Origin: Dolichospermum sp. FACHB-1091
GTDB lineage: Bacteria > Cyanobacteriota > Cyanobacteriia > Cyanobacteriales > Nostocaceae
Reading direction: 5' to 3'
Assembly (NCBI RefSeq): GCF_014697585.1
Contig: NZ_JACJSB010000020.1
Coordinates: forward strand, 18,069 to 82,068
DNA length: 64,000 bases
The translations under genes were made by a program, and so were the position numbers. The notes under the pieces are model-generated. The model was given only the letters and a program-made list of their open reading frames with translations. It searched no databases and was not told where the DNA came from. Positions 1 through 9,467 of the stretch are shown here, in pieces. Every line of letters starts with the position of its first letter. The stretch's first letter is position 1.

Positions 1-212
1 GCTACTTCATCAATTTCTGAAAAATGCGCCCAGGAAATTGTTCCCAATACAATAACACTAATTGTTCCCGCTAACAATCTTGTGTAAAGTGGTGGTAATT
101 CCTGTACAGCTTTACCCAATTCATAAGACAATTTTTCTTCTGGTTTAGCAAATCGCTCTTTTGTCTGACGTGCTTGTACAGCATTTGCAGCTAGGGAAAA
201 TTTCATATTCAT
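1..212 (-). CDS. HlyD-family secretion adaptor (membrane fusion protein), N-terminal part
   Basis: Partial gene reading leftward out of the window. The visible 70 residues begin MNMKFSLAANAVQARQ, with a second in-frame ATG two codons later (206). A charged cytoplasmic segment is followed by one hydrophobic span (LLAGTISVIVLGTISWAHFS) and then the start of the periplasmic part (EIDEVA). This layout, including the ELPPLYTRLLAGT-type lead-in, matches the inner-membrane anchor of cyanobacterial HlyD-type adaptors, which link an ABC exporter to an outer-membrane channel. Substrate and partner genes lie outside the window, so the exporter's cargo is unknown. Confidence 0.7.
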   Translation of the reverse strand, partial: MNMKFSLAANAVQARQTKERFAKPEEKLSYELGKAVQELPPLYTRLLAGTISVIVLGTISWAHFSEIDEV

Positions 213-658
213 AATTACTGGGGTTTACTAGTTGTTTTTTATTGAGTTATCCCAATTTTATCTCTGGCCTATAAAACTATAACGGTATGCACTTACATAA
301 GAAAATATTTTTCTCCTTGCTGACGGGTTCTGATATCTGGAATTAACAAAAGAACCGCTATAAATTCTCAAGGAGAAAATGCCGAACCTAATAATTTCTA
401 TGACCAATAAATAAAGACTAAATGACTAAATAACTAAATATTTAATAGTAATCTATGGGAATATAAAATACTGTTATCTATGTCACCACTTTTATCATAT
501 TCAGATCCTCAACTTCTCCCACAAGTCGGAGATTTTAAAAACATGAGAGTTTTTAGAAAAATTATCTGTATTTCTTTCTACAGTTAGAAGCAATTTTCTC
601 TACAATGTATTTTAATCAGCTAGTAGCTTACTAGCCAAGGAAATAACCAATTAACTAT
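213..658. other. Intergenic region, no gene seen
   Basis: AT-rich gap between divergent genes. It must hold the promoters of the HlyD-like gene and of the hydrolase at 659. A short hairpin-like piece near 510-531 (CTTCTCCCACAAGTCGGAG) resembles the hairpins at 1562-1587 and 48288-48357. No ORF, tRNA or clear terminator was seen. Confidence 0.5.
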
Positions 659-1519
659 ATGATTTACCACAGCGACGCGATTGCATCTCGCCAAGAAGGC
701 AAATTTTCAGGTGTGGGTGGGCTTGACTTATATTACCAAAGCTGGCATCCTGGGGGGGAAGTCAGGGGAATATTGGCCATTGTACATGGGTTGGGAGGAC
801 ACAGCGGACTTTACAAAACCATAGTTGAGCATTTGTTACCCAGAGAATATGCGGTTTATGCCTTAGATTTACGTGGTCATGGACGTTCATCCGGTCAAAG
901 AGGTTACATTAATACTTGGGCTGAATTTCGTGATGATTTGCAGGCTTTTCTCAAGTTAATTCAACAGCAACAACCAGGATACCCGATTTTCCTGTTGGGA
1001 CATAGCTTGGGGGGAGTAATTGCATTAGATTATACTCTCCATTATGTCAAAGATCAATCTATATTAGCGGGTGTGATTGGTTTTTCACCTAGTATTGGTC
1101 AAGTAGGAGTACCACTGAGTCGCGTAGTTTTAGGTAAGTTATTTTCCCGCGTCTGGCCGCGTTTTTCCTTGCATATTGGCTTAGATTTTAGCGCAGGTTC
1201 ACGAAATCAGAAAATTTTAGATTCCTATACTCAAGATAAATTACGTCATACCCTCGCTACTGCTAGGTTATCTACAGAGTTTTTCGCTACAGTAGATTGG
1301 ATTCACACCCACGCGGAAAAATGGCAAGTACCACTATTAATTTTACATGGTGGTGCTGATAGAATCGCTTTACCAGCAGGAAGTCAAATGTTTTATGAAA
1401 AGGTGAATTATCCAGATAAGTTAAGAATTGAATACCCTGGTGCTTATCATAATTTACATGATGATATTAATTATTTTGAGGTAATCACTGATTTAGTTGA
1501 TTGGATGAATAAACACTAA
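659..1519 (+). CDS. Alpha/beta hydrolase, monoacylglycerol lipase/lysophospholipase type
   Basis: The 286-residue protein is a serine hydrolase of the monoglyceride-lipase-like alpha/beta fold group. Visible motifs are the oxyanion-hole HGLGGHSG (about residues 43-50), the nucleophile elbow GHSLGG (about 118-123), LHGGADR carrying the likely acid Asp (about 237), and YHNLHDD with the catalytic His (about 266). There is no signal peptide, so it is probably cytosolic or membrane-peripheral. The family hydrolyses monoacylglycerols or lysophospholipids; the true substrate cannot be read from sequence. It stands alone and ends just before a hairpin at 1562-1587. Confidence 0.82.
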   Translation: MIYHSDAIASRQEGKFSGVGGLDLYYQSWHPGGEVRGILAIVHGLGGHSGLYKTIVEHLLPREYAVYALDLRGHGRSSGQRGYINTWAEFRDDLQAFLKLIQQQQPGYPIFLLGHSLGGVIALDYTLHYVKDQSILAGVIGFSPSIGQVGVPLSRVVLGKLFSRVWPRFSLHIGLDFSAGSRNQKILDSYTQDKLRHTLATARLSTEFFATVDWIHTHAEKWQVPLLILHGGADRIALPAGSQMFYEKVNYPDKLRIEYPGAYHNLHDDINYFEVITDLVDWMNKH

Positions 1520-1561
1520 CCTGTCACAAAACCTAAATAAATCTCAACAACAATATCATAT

Positions 1562-1587
1562 CCCGGACTTCTCTCACAAGTCCGGGG
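1562..1587 (+). terminator. Hairpin downstream of hydrolase gene
   Basis: CCCGGACTT, a 7-base loop, then AAGTCCGGG: a strong GC-rich stem between the hydrolase (+) and the convergent gene at 1610-1975 (-). No long T tract follows, so factor-independent termination is plausible but not certain. The same hairpin style recurs at 48288-48357. Confidence 0.55.
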
Positions 1588-1609
1588 TTGTGAAATCTCG
1601 ACCTTCAAA

Positions 1610-1975
1610 CTAACCATGAACACGAAATAGATAAAAACCAGCAAGTACCAAAATAAAAATCATAGTTGCTGAATAAACAATTACATCTTTCACCAGAAAA
1701 GAAATCCAATCTTTTCTCAATTCTTGTTTAAACTTGAGTTCTCGTAATTTCCGCTCCAGTTCTATATCTTCTTTCTCAGGTAATCTAATGTAAGGACTAA
1801 TTTCTAAATCATCAATAATCTCCTCCGTCGGCTCTGGATTTTGCCAATTATCTAATGTAGAATTAGATCCAGTAACGATGATTGGCTGATGATCCTGATT
1901 TTGATTTTTTATCTCTTTTCTAATTACCTTTTTAACAATTTTTATAATTAGAGTTTCTAAGTTTTTATCCGCCAT
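1610..1975 (-). CDS. Hypothetical tail-anchored membrane protein
   Basis: A 121-residue protein I do not recognise. The N-terminus is basic and Lys-rich (IIKIVKKVIRKEIKN), the middle is acidic (EPTEEIIDDLEIS), then comes a charged helical stretch (about 66-90) and one hydrophobic span near the C-terminus (VIVYSATMIFILVLAGFYLF, about 98-117). This suggests a cytoplasmic protein held by a single C-terminal membrane helix. It lies upstream of rpoZ in the same direction of reading but 140 bp away. No function is assigned. Confidence 0.55.
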   Translation of the reverse strand: MADKNLETLIIKIVKKVIRKEIKNQNQDHQPIIVTGSNSTLDNWQNPEPTEEIIDDLEISPYIRLPEKEDIELERKLRELKFKQELRKDWISFLVKDVIVYSATMIFILVLAGFYLFRVHG

Positions 1976-2115
1976 ATTGAGTGAAATTCAATTTATTTAT
2001 ACCATTTGCTACTCCACCAAAGTACAGATTTATCTGCGGTGAACTTCCTCACCTCTCTCCTGGTCGGAGAAAGGCTGGTCAAACCGTTATTCCCTAGCAG
2101 AGAATGAGGTTTAAA

Positions 2116-2352
2116 TTATAGTTCACCGATAATTTCCGGCTGATTTAATTCATCAGACATTTCAATAATTGCTCTCAATACGGGCTTCATTATTGAATCT
2201 TCGTTATTTTCAAAATCTTCATAACGTCGGCGTTTAGCACGGTTTGCAACTCGCACCGTAATGCGGTAGCGATTTGAGGCCGCACTAATTAGTTCTTCAG
2301 CACGGTGCATGATTTGAGACTGAGTTGCCTCGAATTTAGAACGCTTAAGCAT
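2116..2352 (-). CDS. rpoZ: DNA-directed RNA polymerase subunit omega
   Basis: The 78-residue protein matches cyanobacterial omega: it starts [20 protein letters not shown], contains the conserved core segment [20 protein letters not shown] (about 25-44), and ends in an acidic tail with [14 protein letters not shown]. Omega binds the beta-prime subunit, assists RNA polymerase assembly and, in cyanobacteria, affects sigma-factor recruitment. The length is usual for the phylum. A small membrane-protein gene lies 20 bp upstream (2373-2714) and probably shares its transcript. Confidence 0.93.
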   Translation of the reverse strand: MLKRSKFEATQSQIMHRAEELISAASNRYRITVRVANRAKRRRYEDFENNEDSIMKPVLRAIIEMSDELNQPEIIGEL

Positions 2353-2372
2353 AATTGACGACTCTGGAGATT

Positions 2373-2714
2373 CTATCCCAGTTTACTCGGATTTTTGAAT
2401 TTAGGATAATTTTTATTTTTTAACCAATATCCTGTGGAAATTTGCCTAATTACAATGATCAGGCTGATAATTTGCTGTATTTGTTGGATTTGCTGTTGCA
2501 GTATCTGATTTTTGAGGTTGAGGTTCTGAATATCTTCTTGAACTAGATAAATATTATCTACTGCTGTATGTAGCACTTCATAACTAGCGCGTTCATATTG
2601 ATTAAATAAATCTGCTATCAGTGTTAGAGCATCCTTTGCTTGCCATAATTTTTGAGCTAGACAAAGAAGCAGGAGGGAAATGATAATGTTAATCAGGACA
2701 ACTATAGTTACCAT
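2373..2714 (-). CDS. Hypothetical N-terminally anchored coiled-coil protein
   Basis: A 113-residue protein that I do not recognise. It begins with a membrane span ([20 protein letters not shown], about 4-23), followed by a predicted helical region rich in Gln ([17 protein letters not shown]) and a basic tail ([16 protein letters not shown]). The arrangement suggests an inner-membrane or thylakoid protein with a cytoplasmic coiled coil. It is immediately upstream of rpoZ (20 bp) on the same strand and likely cotranscribed, which does not itself reveal a function. Confidence 0.55.
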   Translation of the reverse strand: MVTIVVLINIIISLLLLCLAQKLWQAKDALTLIADLFNQYERASYEVLHTAVDNIYLVQEDIQNLNLKNQILQQQIQQIQQIISLIIVIRQISTGYWLKNKNYPKFKNPSKLG

Positions 2715-2821
2715 TTTTTATGTTGTTTGCCACTGATTTACCATATTATATAGTCGTAACACGCCCTAATCAAATTGGACTACTGTAAAATTTTGTAGAT
2801 ATTACTTTTCCCGTCACTGCC

Positions 2822-3610
2822 ATGACCGTAAACACAAAAACTATCGTTATATTTGATATAGATGGAGTTATCCGTGATGTGAGTGGGTCCTATCGTCGAG
2901 CGCTATCAGATACGGTAGAATATTTTACCGGACAAGCTTATCGTCCCACAGCAATGGACATTGACCACCTCAAATCAGAGGGAATCTGGAATAATGATTG
3001 GGAAGCCTCCCAGGAGTTAATTTACCGTCATTTTGTCAGTCAAGGACAGGAGAGGGAACAACTATCATTAGATTATGAAGAGATTGTGACTTATTTTCAA
3101 AGCCGTTATCGAGGTACAGATCCTGAAAATTGGAATGGTTATATTTGTCATGAGTCTTTATTAGTAGACCCTAGTTATTTTCAAGAATTAACCCAAAGTG
3201 GTATTGCTTGGGGTTTTTTTAGTGGTGCGACTCGTTTGAGTGCTAAATATGTGTTAGAAAAACGTTTAGGTTTAAAAGCTCCTGTACTAATTGCAATGGA
3301 AGACGCACCCGGTAAACCAGATCCTACGGGGCTTTTTGCTAGTATTAACCTGTTAACAAATGGTAACGATCAAAAATCAACAGTTGTGTATGTGGGAGAC
3401 ACAGTAGCAGATATGTATACCGTGGTCAAAGCCAAAGCTATAGATAATTCACGGACTTGGTTGAGTGTGGGAGTGTTACCTCCTCACGTTCAGGAAACAG
3501 CAGCGGAACGTGAAAATTATGCACAAATGCTGATGAAATCTGGGGCAAATATCGTATTTAATAATGTACAAGAACTAACAATTAAGACAATTTCCAAATT
3601 AGAATCATAA
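2822..3610 (+). CDS. HAD-family phosphatase, subfamily IA (TIGR01548-like)
   Basis: The 262-residue protein has the HAD motifs in order: motif I IVIFDIDGVIRDVSGSY (Asp nucleophile and acid/base Asp at about 12 and 14), motif II with FFSGATR (about 138), Lys in PGKPDP (about 160) and motif III VVYVGDTVADM (about 188-198). The DGVIRDV start and overall length fit the uncharacterised HAD-IA group shared by cyanobacteria and some archaea; a link to histidine-biosynthesis-like enzymes has been proposed for the group, but the substrate is unproven. It is convergent with the glycosyltransferase gene, with a HIP1 inverted repeat between them. Confidence 0.82.
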   Translation: MTVNTKTIVIFDIDGVIRDVSGSYRRALSDTVEYFTGQAYRPTAMDIDHLKSEGIWNNDWEASQELIYRHFVSQGQEREQLSLDYEEIVTYFQSRYRGTDPENWNGYICHESLLVDPSYFQELTQSGIAWGFFSGATRLSAKYVLEKRLGLKAPVLIAMEDAPGKPDPTGLFASINLLTNGNDQKSTVVYVGDTVADMYTVVKAKAIDNSRTWLSVGVLPPHVQETAAERENYAQMLMKSGANIVFNNVQELTIKTISKLES

Positions 3611-3616
3611 TTTAGG

Positions 3617-3655
3617 TATGCGATCGCTGTATGGTAGTGTCAGAGCGATCGCATA
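3617..3655. terminator. HIP1-based perfect inverted repeat between convergent genes
   Basis: TATGCGATCGCT (3617-3628) and its exact reverse complement AGCGATCGCATA (3644-3655) flank a 15-base loop. The stem sits exactly between the stop codons of two convergent genes (3610 and 3663), so it probably acts as a shared terminator or mRNA 3' end structure. Each arm contains the cyanobacterial HIP1 octamer. Confidence 0.5.
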
Positions 3656-3662
3656 TTCCGTC

Positions 3663-4964
3663 TTAATATTTGATTTGATTAGAGAGAATTGGTTGGCCAG
3701 TATATACTACCTTTTCAACAATATCAGCGGCGTAATTCAAACCCCCAGCCCTAACAATTGCCTCTTTTAGCCTCACTGCATTTTGTTTGTACGAGGATTC
3801 TGTTAATACCCGCTTTATTGTTTTTTGTAGACTTGTAACATCTAAGCGAGACAGTGGTAAAAATTCCCCGGTGCCTGTATAAGCTATGCGAGAAGCAATT
3901 CCCGGCTGTTCATTAGTAATCGGAATAGCTACCAGTGGAACTCCACTGCTTAAAGCCGCTAACACTGCATTCATACCACCATGAGTGATAGTGAGAACAG
4001 ATTGCGAAATCAATTGCTGCTGGGGGGCATAGGGTACGACCAGAGGTGAACCTAGTAGGTTAAAATCTAATTCTTTTATTTCTGGCTGACCTAAAGAAAT
4101 GACAAGTTGTACATCCAATCCTATAGATGCTTCTGCAATAATTTGAAAAATTTCCTGTTTGCGGTTTTGTAAAGTACCTAATGCAGCGTAAATCAATGGT
4201 TTACCATTCAATTTTTCAAAAGGGAAAGGTACTGCTGATAATGAAAGAGGCTCTAATCCTGACGGGTCTTGTAATGGACCAGTATAATGAAATGTTTTGG
4301 GTAAACGTATTCGCGGAAAGTCAAATTCAGCAGGTAGCTGGCATATCTGAGCCAATTTTCCAGCAGCATCATCACGACATATATAAGCTGGCAAATTCCA
4401 TTGACGACGTTGATCTACGACTAATTTCCAGATTTTTTGTGATAATCGATTCAGTAAAAAGTTACCTGCAAGGTTTCGCCAAGAAGACCACCAGGCTGTG
4501 TTATAGTCCCAATTGGTAAAGTAAGGTGGAACTCCTGTTTCCCTATTAATGAGAAGGGCATTGCATACACAGATAAAAGGTATTTTTAGGAAGTCGGCAA
4601 TAGTTCCGCCACCGGTTGTTACTTGATCTACTAACAACACCTCTATTCCTGCTTTCGAGATTGCTGTAGGTCCTTCACTAAACAGCATCTTTGTTTCCTT
4701 TTCCAGCCAGTTTATTGTGAAATTTAATGCTGGTATTCCACTTAATTCTCCCAACTGTTTGTACATTGGTTCTAATATTCCAGAGGGAAATTCAGCTTCG
4801 CCTATTTTCCAAAATTCTAATCCAGCCTTATTCACCTTAGATTGAACATCGGGTATATGGAATAATGTAACCCGATGACCACGACGTTTTAATTCTCTTC
4901 CCAAAACAAACATTGGGTTAAGATGACCTATTGCTGCTGGACAAAGAATACCAAAATGAGTCAT
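3663..4964 (-). CDS. Glycosyltransferase, MGT/UDP-glycosyltransferase (GT1) family
   Basis: The 433-residue protein has the two-domain GT-B organisation. The N-terminus is GILCPAAIGHLNPMFVLGRELKRRGH, the acceptor-domain start of UGT-type enzymes. The donor-binding region includes PLIYAALGTLQN (about 235), VPYAPQQQLI, and the nucleotide-sugar signature HGGMNAVLAALSSGVPLVAIP (about 325-345). It is related to macrolide- and carotenoid-glycosylating enzymes such as CrtX; a carotenoid or secondary-metabolite acceptor is a guess. It is monocistronic, with an AT-rich upstream gap. Confidence 0.8.
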   Translation of the reverse strand: MTHFGILCPAAIGHLNPMFVLGRELKRRGHRVTLFHIPDVQSKVNKAGLEFWKIGEAEFPSGILEPMYKQLGELSGIPALNFTINWLEKETKMLFSEGPTAISKAGIEVLLVDQVTTGGGTIADFLKIPFICVCNALLINRETGVPPYFTNWDYNTAWWSSWRNLAGNFLLNRLSQKIWKLVVDQRRQWNLPAYICRDDAAGKLAQICQLPAEFDFPRIRLPKTFHYTGPLQDPSGLEPLSLSAVPFPFEKLNGKPLIYAALGTLQNRKQEIFQIIAEASIGLDVQLVISLGQPEIKELDFNLLGSPLVVPYAPQQQLISQSVLTITHGGMNAVLAALSSGVPLVAIPITNEQPGIASRIAYTGTGEFLPLSRLDVTSLQKTIKRVLTESSYKQNAVRLKEAIVRAGGLNYAADIVEKVVYTGQPILSNQIKY

Positions 4965-5281
4965 AATTGTGTTTTCTATTAATTAGAATCAATTACAATC
5001 ACATATACCAGAAAACTACCTTACAAATTTAACGTGTAAATATTTTTTTGAGAGTGCTGACCATAATTATCAAACTTAGATTTTAAATTAGATTTTTTTT
5101 TAAACTTATCTTATATTTAACTCTCAAAAACCCGAAAAATAATTAACGATTTTACACAATAACTCATGCAGGTATTACCTGGAATATTCCCATTGCGTCA
5201 TTTTCAGCAAATTAATTAAAAGGTGCGTTAATTAGATAACGTCACCTATTATCATTGGATAATTTATTTTGGGAAATGCTC
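4965..5281. other. Intergenic region, no gene seen
   Basis: AT-rich stretch upstream of the glycosyltransferase gene and downstream of the TPR gene. It contains A/T tracts but no ORF or RNA gene. The promoter of the glycosyltransferase gene must lie near 4970-5100. Confidence 0.5.
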
Positions 5282-6082
5282 TTATTTTAATTTCAAAAAT
5301 TTATCTAAGGCTAATACCATACTTGGCGGCCAACGGCGGATATTTGTCACCCAATTTATATCTTTATAACGAATATCTAATCCATAGGCTGCTACCCAAT
5401 TACTTTCCGCTTCACCTCTATTTCCTGTCACCCAATAGGCTGCTGTTAATGCGGCTCGCATATCAGCAAACCGGGGATATTTACGGACTATATTTCGCAT
5501 TTCCCGAATTGCTTTTTCTACTTGATTAGTTTCATATAAAGCTAGGGCGTAATTAGCTCTAGCAAAGGCAAAATTGGGGTTAATTTCTGAGGCTTTTTGG
5601 TAATCTAAAATGGCTGCTTCCCATTGTCCTAAACCTGCTTTAGCATTACCGCGATTATTATAGCCCATAGCATCTTGGGGATCTAATTCTAACACACGAT
5701 TATAATCGGCGATCGCTTCTTCCCATCTCCCTAAACCTTCCAATGCTGTCCCCCGATTCAAATAAGGATCTGTCACATTGGGAGCAAGTTCTACGGCTTT
5801 ATTATAATCAGCTAATGCTGCTGCTAATTTATTTTGACTAACACGAGAATTACCACGATTACTCCATGCTCCCGCATTGCTGGGAAATTTTTCAATGATT
5901 TGTGTCCAATAAGTTTCCGCTGTGACAAAATCACCTTTATTTGTGGCTATAAAGGCCTTAGTAGCTAATTCGTCTCCTATTTGTAACTCTTCTGCGGTTA
6001 TAGTTTGAGTTTGTGCCATAACGGGTGTATTCCAACTAAAAACCATTAACAAACTCAGAAAAATACCAATTAATTTAATCAT
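5282..6082 (-). CDS. Secreted TPR-repeat protein
   Basis: The 266-residue protein begins with a Sec signal peptide (IKLIGIFLSLLMVFSWNTPVMAQ, cleavage likely after AQ or MA). Four to five tetratricopeptide repeats follow, recognisable by the pattern NRGNSRVSQNKLAAALADYNKAVELAP, NRGTALEGLGRWEEAIADY and NRGNAKAGLGQWEAAI (about 75-185). The C-terminal part reads as degenerate helical repeats ending DKFLKLK. It is probably a periplasmic or thylakoid-lumen scaffold for protein-protein contacts. Such lumenal TPR proteins are common in cyanobacteria; the partner is unknown. Confidence 0.78.
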   Translation of the reverse strand: MIKLIGIFLSLLMVFSWNTPVMAQTQTITAEELQIGDELATKAFIATNKGDFVTAETYWTQIIEKFPSNAGAWSNRGNSRVSQNKLAAALADYNKAVELAPNVTDPYLNRGTALEGLGRWEEAIADYNRVLELDPQDAMGYNNRGNAKAGLGQWEAAILDYQKASEINPNFAFARANYALALYETNQVEKAIREMRNIVRKYPRFADMRAALTAAYWVTGNRGEAESNWVAAYGLDIRYKDINWVTNIRRWPPSMVLALDKFLKLK

Positions 6083-6172
6083 CTAAGTAAGTGATATGCA
6101 ACAAAATTAATAATATAACAAATAGTGGCAAATGGCGATTTTTTTTTACAAACCACTCCAGACCCAGAGTAC

Positions 6173-6206
6173 CCAGATGTAATTATAAACCAGATGTAAT
6201 TATAAA
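6173..6206. repeat. 17-bp tandem duplication
   Basis: The unit CCAGATGTAATTATAAA occurs twice back to back in the AT-rich gap upstream of the TPR gene and downstream of the WD40 gene. It is a simple duplication with no evident function. Confidence 0.6.
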
Positions 6207-6260
6207 AAATATAAAAAAAATAAAAAAGGTGTTAATATCTCTTTTATAATTACTGAGAAT

Positions 6261-8159
6261 TTACTCTAAAGGAAACAAAGCAATTGTTTTATCTCCACTC
6301 CCCGCAGCCAATACTTTACCATCTGGACTAAAAGCAATTGAGTTAATTACTGCATCATTATACTTGATACTGGAAATTTCTTCTCCATTATCTATTGTCC
6401 ATATTTTCAGTGTTTTATCTTTACTCGCACTAGCCAATATTTGACCATTGGGACTAAAAGCTAGGGAAGAAATATGATCAGAATGTCCCGATAAGGTTCT
6501 TATTTCTTGACTAGTTTCTACATCCCAAAGTTTAATAGTTTTATCTTGACTACCGCTAATTAAAGTTTTTCCGTCTGGACTAAACGCAAGAGAAGTAATT
6601 CCTCCAAACCAATCAGAATGTCCTCTTAATGTTTTGACTTGATTTTCAGCTAATACTAAAATTTTGATGGTTTTATCATTACCACCCGCACCACTAGCTA
6701 ATAGTTTACCATCGGGACTGAAAGCTACACATAAAACCTCATCTGTATGACCCTGAAAAGAGTAAATTTCTTTTCCTGTTTCTAGTGACCACATTTTTAC
6801 GGTTTTATCTTTACTACCACTAGCTATCAGTTTTCCCAAGGGACTAAATGCGACAGCATACACCCTTTTTTCATGTCCGATAAATGTGTAAATTGCTAGT
6901 CCTAGATTTATGTTCCATAATTTAATTGTTTTGTCATCACTTCCACTGATCAAAAACTGACTATCTGGACTAAAAGCTATGGAATTAATCCCCCTAGACG
7001 AAGAATATTCTCCATGTCCTTCTAAAATAGAATGTTTCTTGGTTGCTAAATCCCACAATATAATGATTTTATCATCACTTCCACTTGCTAAAAGTTTACC
7101 ATTTGGACTAAAGTCCACAGAGAGAACTTTATTTTTATGTGTTTTGAGATTATTAAAAAATACTAATTTTCCAGTTTTCTCATCTATTAGAGATTTGGGA
7201 GGAGTTAGTTCTAGTGTTTCTGCTGTTTCTTGATCATTATCTTTTGGTTGTAAATTCGATTTATTTTCTACCTGTAACGGTTGTACTAAAGCTGTAAATA
7301 AATTATCTAATTCTGTTAACGCATCTAATTTTGTTAATTGTTGGGTAATCACATCAAGGATGTGATGATTTTGGGAAGTTTCACTTTCTTGCTTTTGTTT
7401 AATTTCATTTATTTCTTGGTTGTGTTCTGAAATTGTTTGATGTAATTTCTCTGTTGAGTTGTCAATTTCTGTAAATCGGGAATTAATCACTGCAATTTGT
7501 TGATTAATCTGGGAAAATTCCCTATTTTGATTTTGTTGATTATTACTTAATTCTGTTAATTGCTGTAAATTGTTTTGATGGTCACTTTCTATAGAGGTTT
7601 CAATTTCTGTAAATCGAGAATTTAAGACTTGTATCTGTTGATTAAGTGATAATAATTCAGTTTTCAATTCAGCAATATTGTTTAAATATTCATCTTTTTC
7701 AACATTGGAACTCAAGTTTTCTAGGGAAGTATCTAATTGCTGTAAACGATTATTGACAATTTGAATTTTCTCGTCAATAATTTGACTAATTTCTTGTTTA
7801 TCAGCCTCGATTTTTCCCAAAATTTGATTAATTGCGATCTCAATCCTCTGGTCAATAATTTGACTTAATTGTTGTCTCCAAGTTTCGATTTGTTCTAGTC
7901 GTTGATTATATGTATTCATGGTTTTATTTAGTTGATCAAATTCTTCATCTGTATTTTGCAAATTTGTCTGTAATTGGTCAAGTGATTGTAATTGGGAATA
8001 ATGAAACTGAGGACGATTAACTAAATTTAAAGCCACACTTAAACACAAGGGAATCAAACCATAAGCTACTTGTTGCGTCACTGTAGCTACTATTATTCCT
8101 AATATGGACAACCCTAAGCATAGATACTCGCTAACTTTTAGCCACTTATGATTATTCAT
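6261..8159 (-). CDS. Membrane-anchored coiled-coil WD40 repeat protein
   Basis: The 632-residue protein has three parts. Two close hydrophobic spans occupy about residues 12-45 (LCLGLSILGIIVATVTQQVAYGL and following). A long Gln/Glu/Leu-rich coiled coil follows (about 55-300), with internally repeated phrases such as NSRFTEIE and NQQI. The C-terminal third (about 330-630) is a WD40 beta-propeller in which I count seven blades, each with a V/I-x-S-V/I-A-F-S-P-D/N-G-K core and a DKTIKLW-like end. No enzymatic domain is seen. It is probably a scaffold at the cytoplasmic membrane. Seven repeats are enough for one closed propeller. Confidence 0.82.
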   Translation of the reverse strand: MNNHKWLKVSEYLCLGLSILGIIVATVTQQVAYGLIPLCLSVALNLVNRPQFHYSQLQSLDQLQTNLQNTDEEFDQLNKTMNTYNQRLEQIETWRQQLSQIIDQRIEIAINQILGKIEADKQEISQIIDEKIQIVNNRLQQLDTSLENLSSNVEKDEYLNNIAELKTELLSLNQQIQVLNSRFTEIETSIESDHQNNLQQLTELSNNQQNQNREFSQINQQIAVINSRFTEIDNSTEKLHQTISEHNQEINEIKQKQESETSQNHHILDVITQQLTKLDALTELDNLFTALVQPLQVENKSNLQPKDNDQETAETLELTPPKSLIDEKTGKLVFFNNLKTHKNKVLSVDFSPNGKLLASGSDDKIIILWDLATKKHSILEGHGEYSSSRGINSIAFSPDSQFLISGSDDKTIKLWNINLGLAIYTFIGHEKRVYAVAFSPLGKLIASGSKDKTVKMWSLETGKEIYSFQGHTDEVLCVAFSPDGKLLASGAGGNDKTIKILVLAENQVKTLRGHSDWFGGITSLAFSPDGKTLISGSQDKTIKLWDVETSQEIRTLSGHSDHISSLAFSPNGQILASASKDKTLKIWTIDNGEEISSIKYNDAVINSIAFSPDGKVLAAGSGDKTIALFPLE

Positions 8160-8256
8160 GTTCCCTGGTATTACTTGTCAAGTAGTGATTATAGCAGACA
8201 CCCAACTTATTTAAGACGTATTTAAAAAGTGAGGGTCTAGATTTTTAGATTTTTAC

Positions 8257-8348
8257 AGGACTTACGCAAAATATCTCTCAAACCCTCATTTCTCTGTGTT
8301 CTCTGTGTCTCTGTGGTTCGTTTATTCCGTAACTCTTGCGTAAGTCCT
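8257..8348. mobile_element. MITE-like element, AGGACTTACGCA family, copy 1
   Basis: The 92 bp segment is bounded by AGGACTTACGCAA and its reverse complement TTGCGTAAGTCCT. The interior is a CT-rich run (TCTCTGTGTTCTCTGTGTC). A related element with the same ends lies at 19063-19176 and a third, more diverged, at 45456-45656. It has no coding capacity; it sits between ruvB and the WD40 gene. Confidence 0.65.
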
Positions 8349-8366
8349 ATTTTACTTTTAATCCAC

Positions 8367-9467
8367 TTACAATAATGATAACTGCTCTTTGGGTGGCTTA
8401 AAACCCATGTGTTGATAAGCTGCTTTTGTTGCTATTCTACCCCTTTGTGTTCGGCTTAAATAACCTATTTGCATTAGATACGGTTCATAAACTTCTTCAA
8501 TGGTTTGGGTGTCTTCCCCCGTAGTAGCAGCAATGGTTTCTAAACCCACTGGACCACCATTAAAGTTTTCAATAATTACACTGAGCATTTTTCTATCTGT
8601 CCAGTCCAAGCCACAGGGATCAACTTGAAATAACTGTAATGCTTCTGCTGCTACAGCTTCGTTAATTTCCATCAAGAGTTTTACTTCCGCATAATCACGG
8701 ACTCTTTTTAAAAGTCTGTTAGCAATTCTTGGTGTTCCCCGCGAACGTTTAGCTATTTCCGTAGCCCCATCTAAACTAACTGCGGTCTCTAATAATTCAG
8801 CAGTGCGGAGAACAATCTGAGTTAGTTCTTCAACTTCATAAAAGCGTAACTTTTGAATTAAGCCAAAGCGATCGCGTAATGGTGAAGTTAAAGCTCCGAC
8901 GCGAGTTGTCGCCCCTACTAAGGTAAATTTAGATAAAGGTATACTTCTAATTCTGGCGCTAGAACCCTTACCTATGGTAATATCTAGGCGGTAATCTTCC
9001 ATCGCTGGATACAAAATCTCCTCTGTCATCCGGGATAGACGATGAATCTCATCTATGAATAACACATCTCCCGGTTTGAGGTTAACCAATAACCCCACAA
9101 TGTCCCGTGGTCTTTCCAAAGCTGGGGCGCTGGTAATTTTGTAGTTTACTCCCATTTCCGATGCTAAAATCATGGCCATTGTGGTTTTACCTAAACCTGG
9201 AGGTCCATACAACAGCAAATGATCCAAGACCTCATTCCTCGACTTAGCTGCTTTAATGGCTATATCCAAAACATCCTTTAAATCCTGTTGTCCTATGTAG
9301 TCAGCAAACCGCTGGGGACGTATACTTTCTTCTGGTTTACCTTGTTCATTAATAGCAGCCTCCGACTGTAACAGACTTTCAGCAGCAGGTACTTTAGCTG
9401 ATTTCTGTGGCTGTTTTACTTCTTTGTTGGGTTCTGGAGGCTGTTTTTTGGAGGAGATAATTGCCAT
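8367..9467 (-). CDS. ruvB: Holliday junction branch migration DNA helicase RuvB
   Basis: The 366-residue protein is the AAA+ motor of the RuvAB complex that moves Holliday junctions during recombination. It has Walker A GPPGLGKT (88-95), Walker B with DEIHR (139-143), sensor 1 in LVGATTR and the arginine-finger region SPLRDRFG (about 195-202). A winged-helix C-terminal domain carries [15 protein letters not shown] and the [15 protein letters not shown] signature. The roughly 45-residue Lys/Pro-rich N-terminal extension before [11 protein letters not shown] is typical of cyanobacterial RuvB. The next gene upstream, hisF, is divergent beyond a repeat-rich gap. Confidence 0.96.
   Translation of the reverse strand: MAIISSKKQPPEPNKEVKQPQKSAKVPAAESLLQSEAAINEQGKPEESIRPQRFADYIGQQDLKDVLDIAIKAAKSRNEVLDHLLLYGPPGLGKTTMAMILASEMGVNYKITSAPALERPRDIVGLLVNLKPGDVLFIDEIHRLSRMTEEILYPAMEDYRLDITIGKGSSARIRSIPLSKFTLVGATTRVGALTSPLRDRFGLIQKLRFYEVEELTQIVLRTAELLETAVSLDGATEIAKRSRGTPRIANRLLKRVRDYAEVKLLMEINEAVAAEALQLFQVDPCGLDWTDRKMLSVIIENFNGGPVGLETIAATTGEDTQTIEEVYEPYLMQIGYLSRTQRGRIATKAAYQHMGFKPPKEQLSLL

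Noticed and set aside
4181..4519. 112-codon ORF on the plus strand
   Set aside because: It is fully inside the glycosyltransferase gene on the other strand, which has clear family motifs; the ORF has none.
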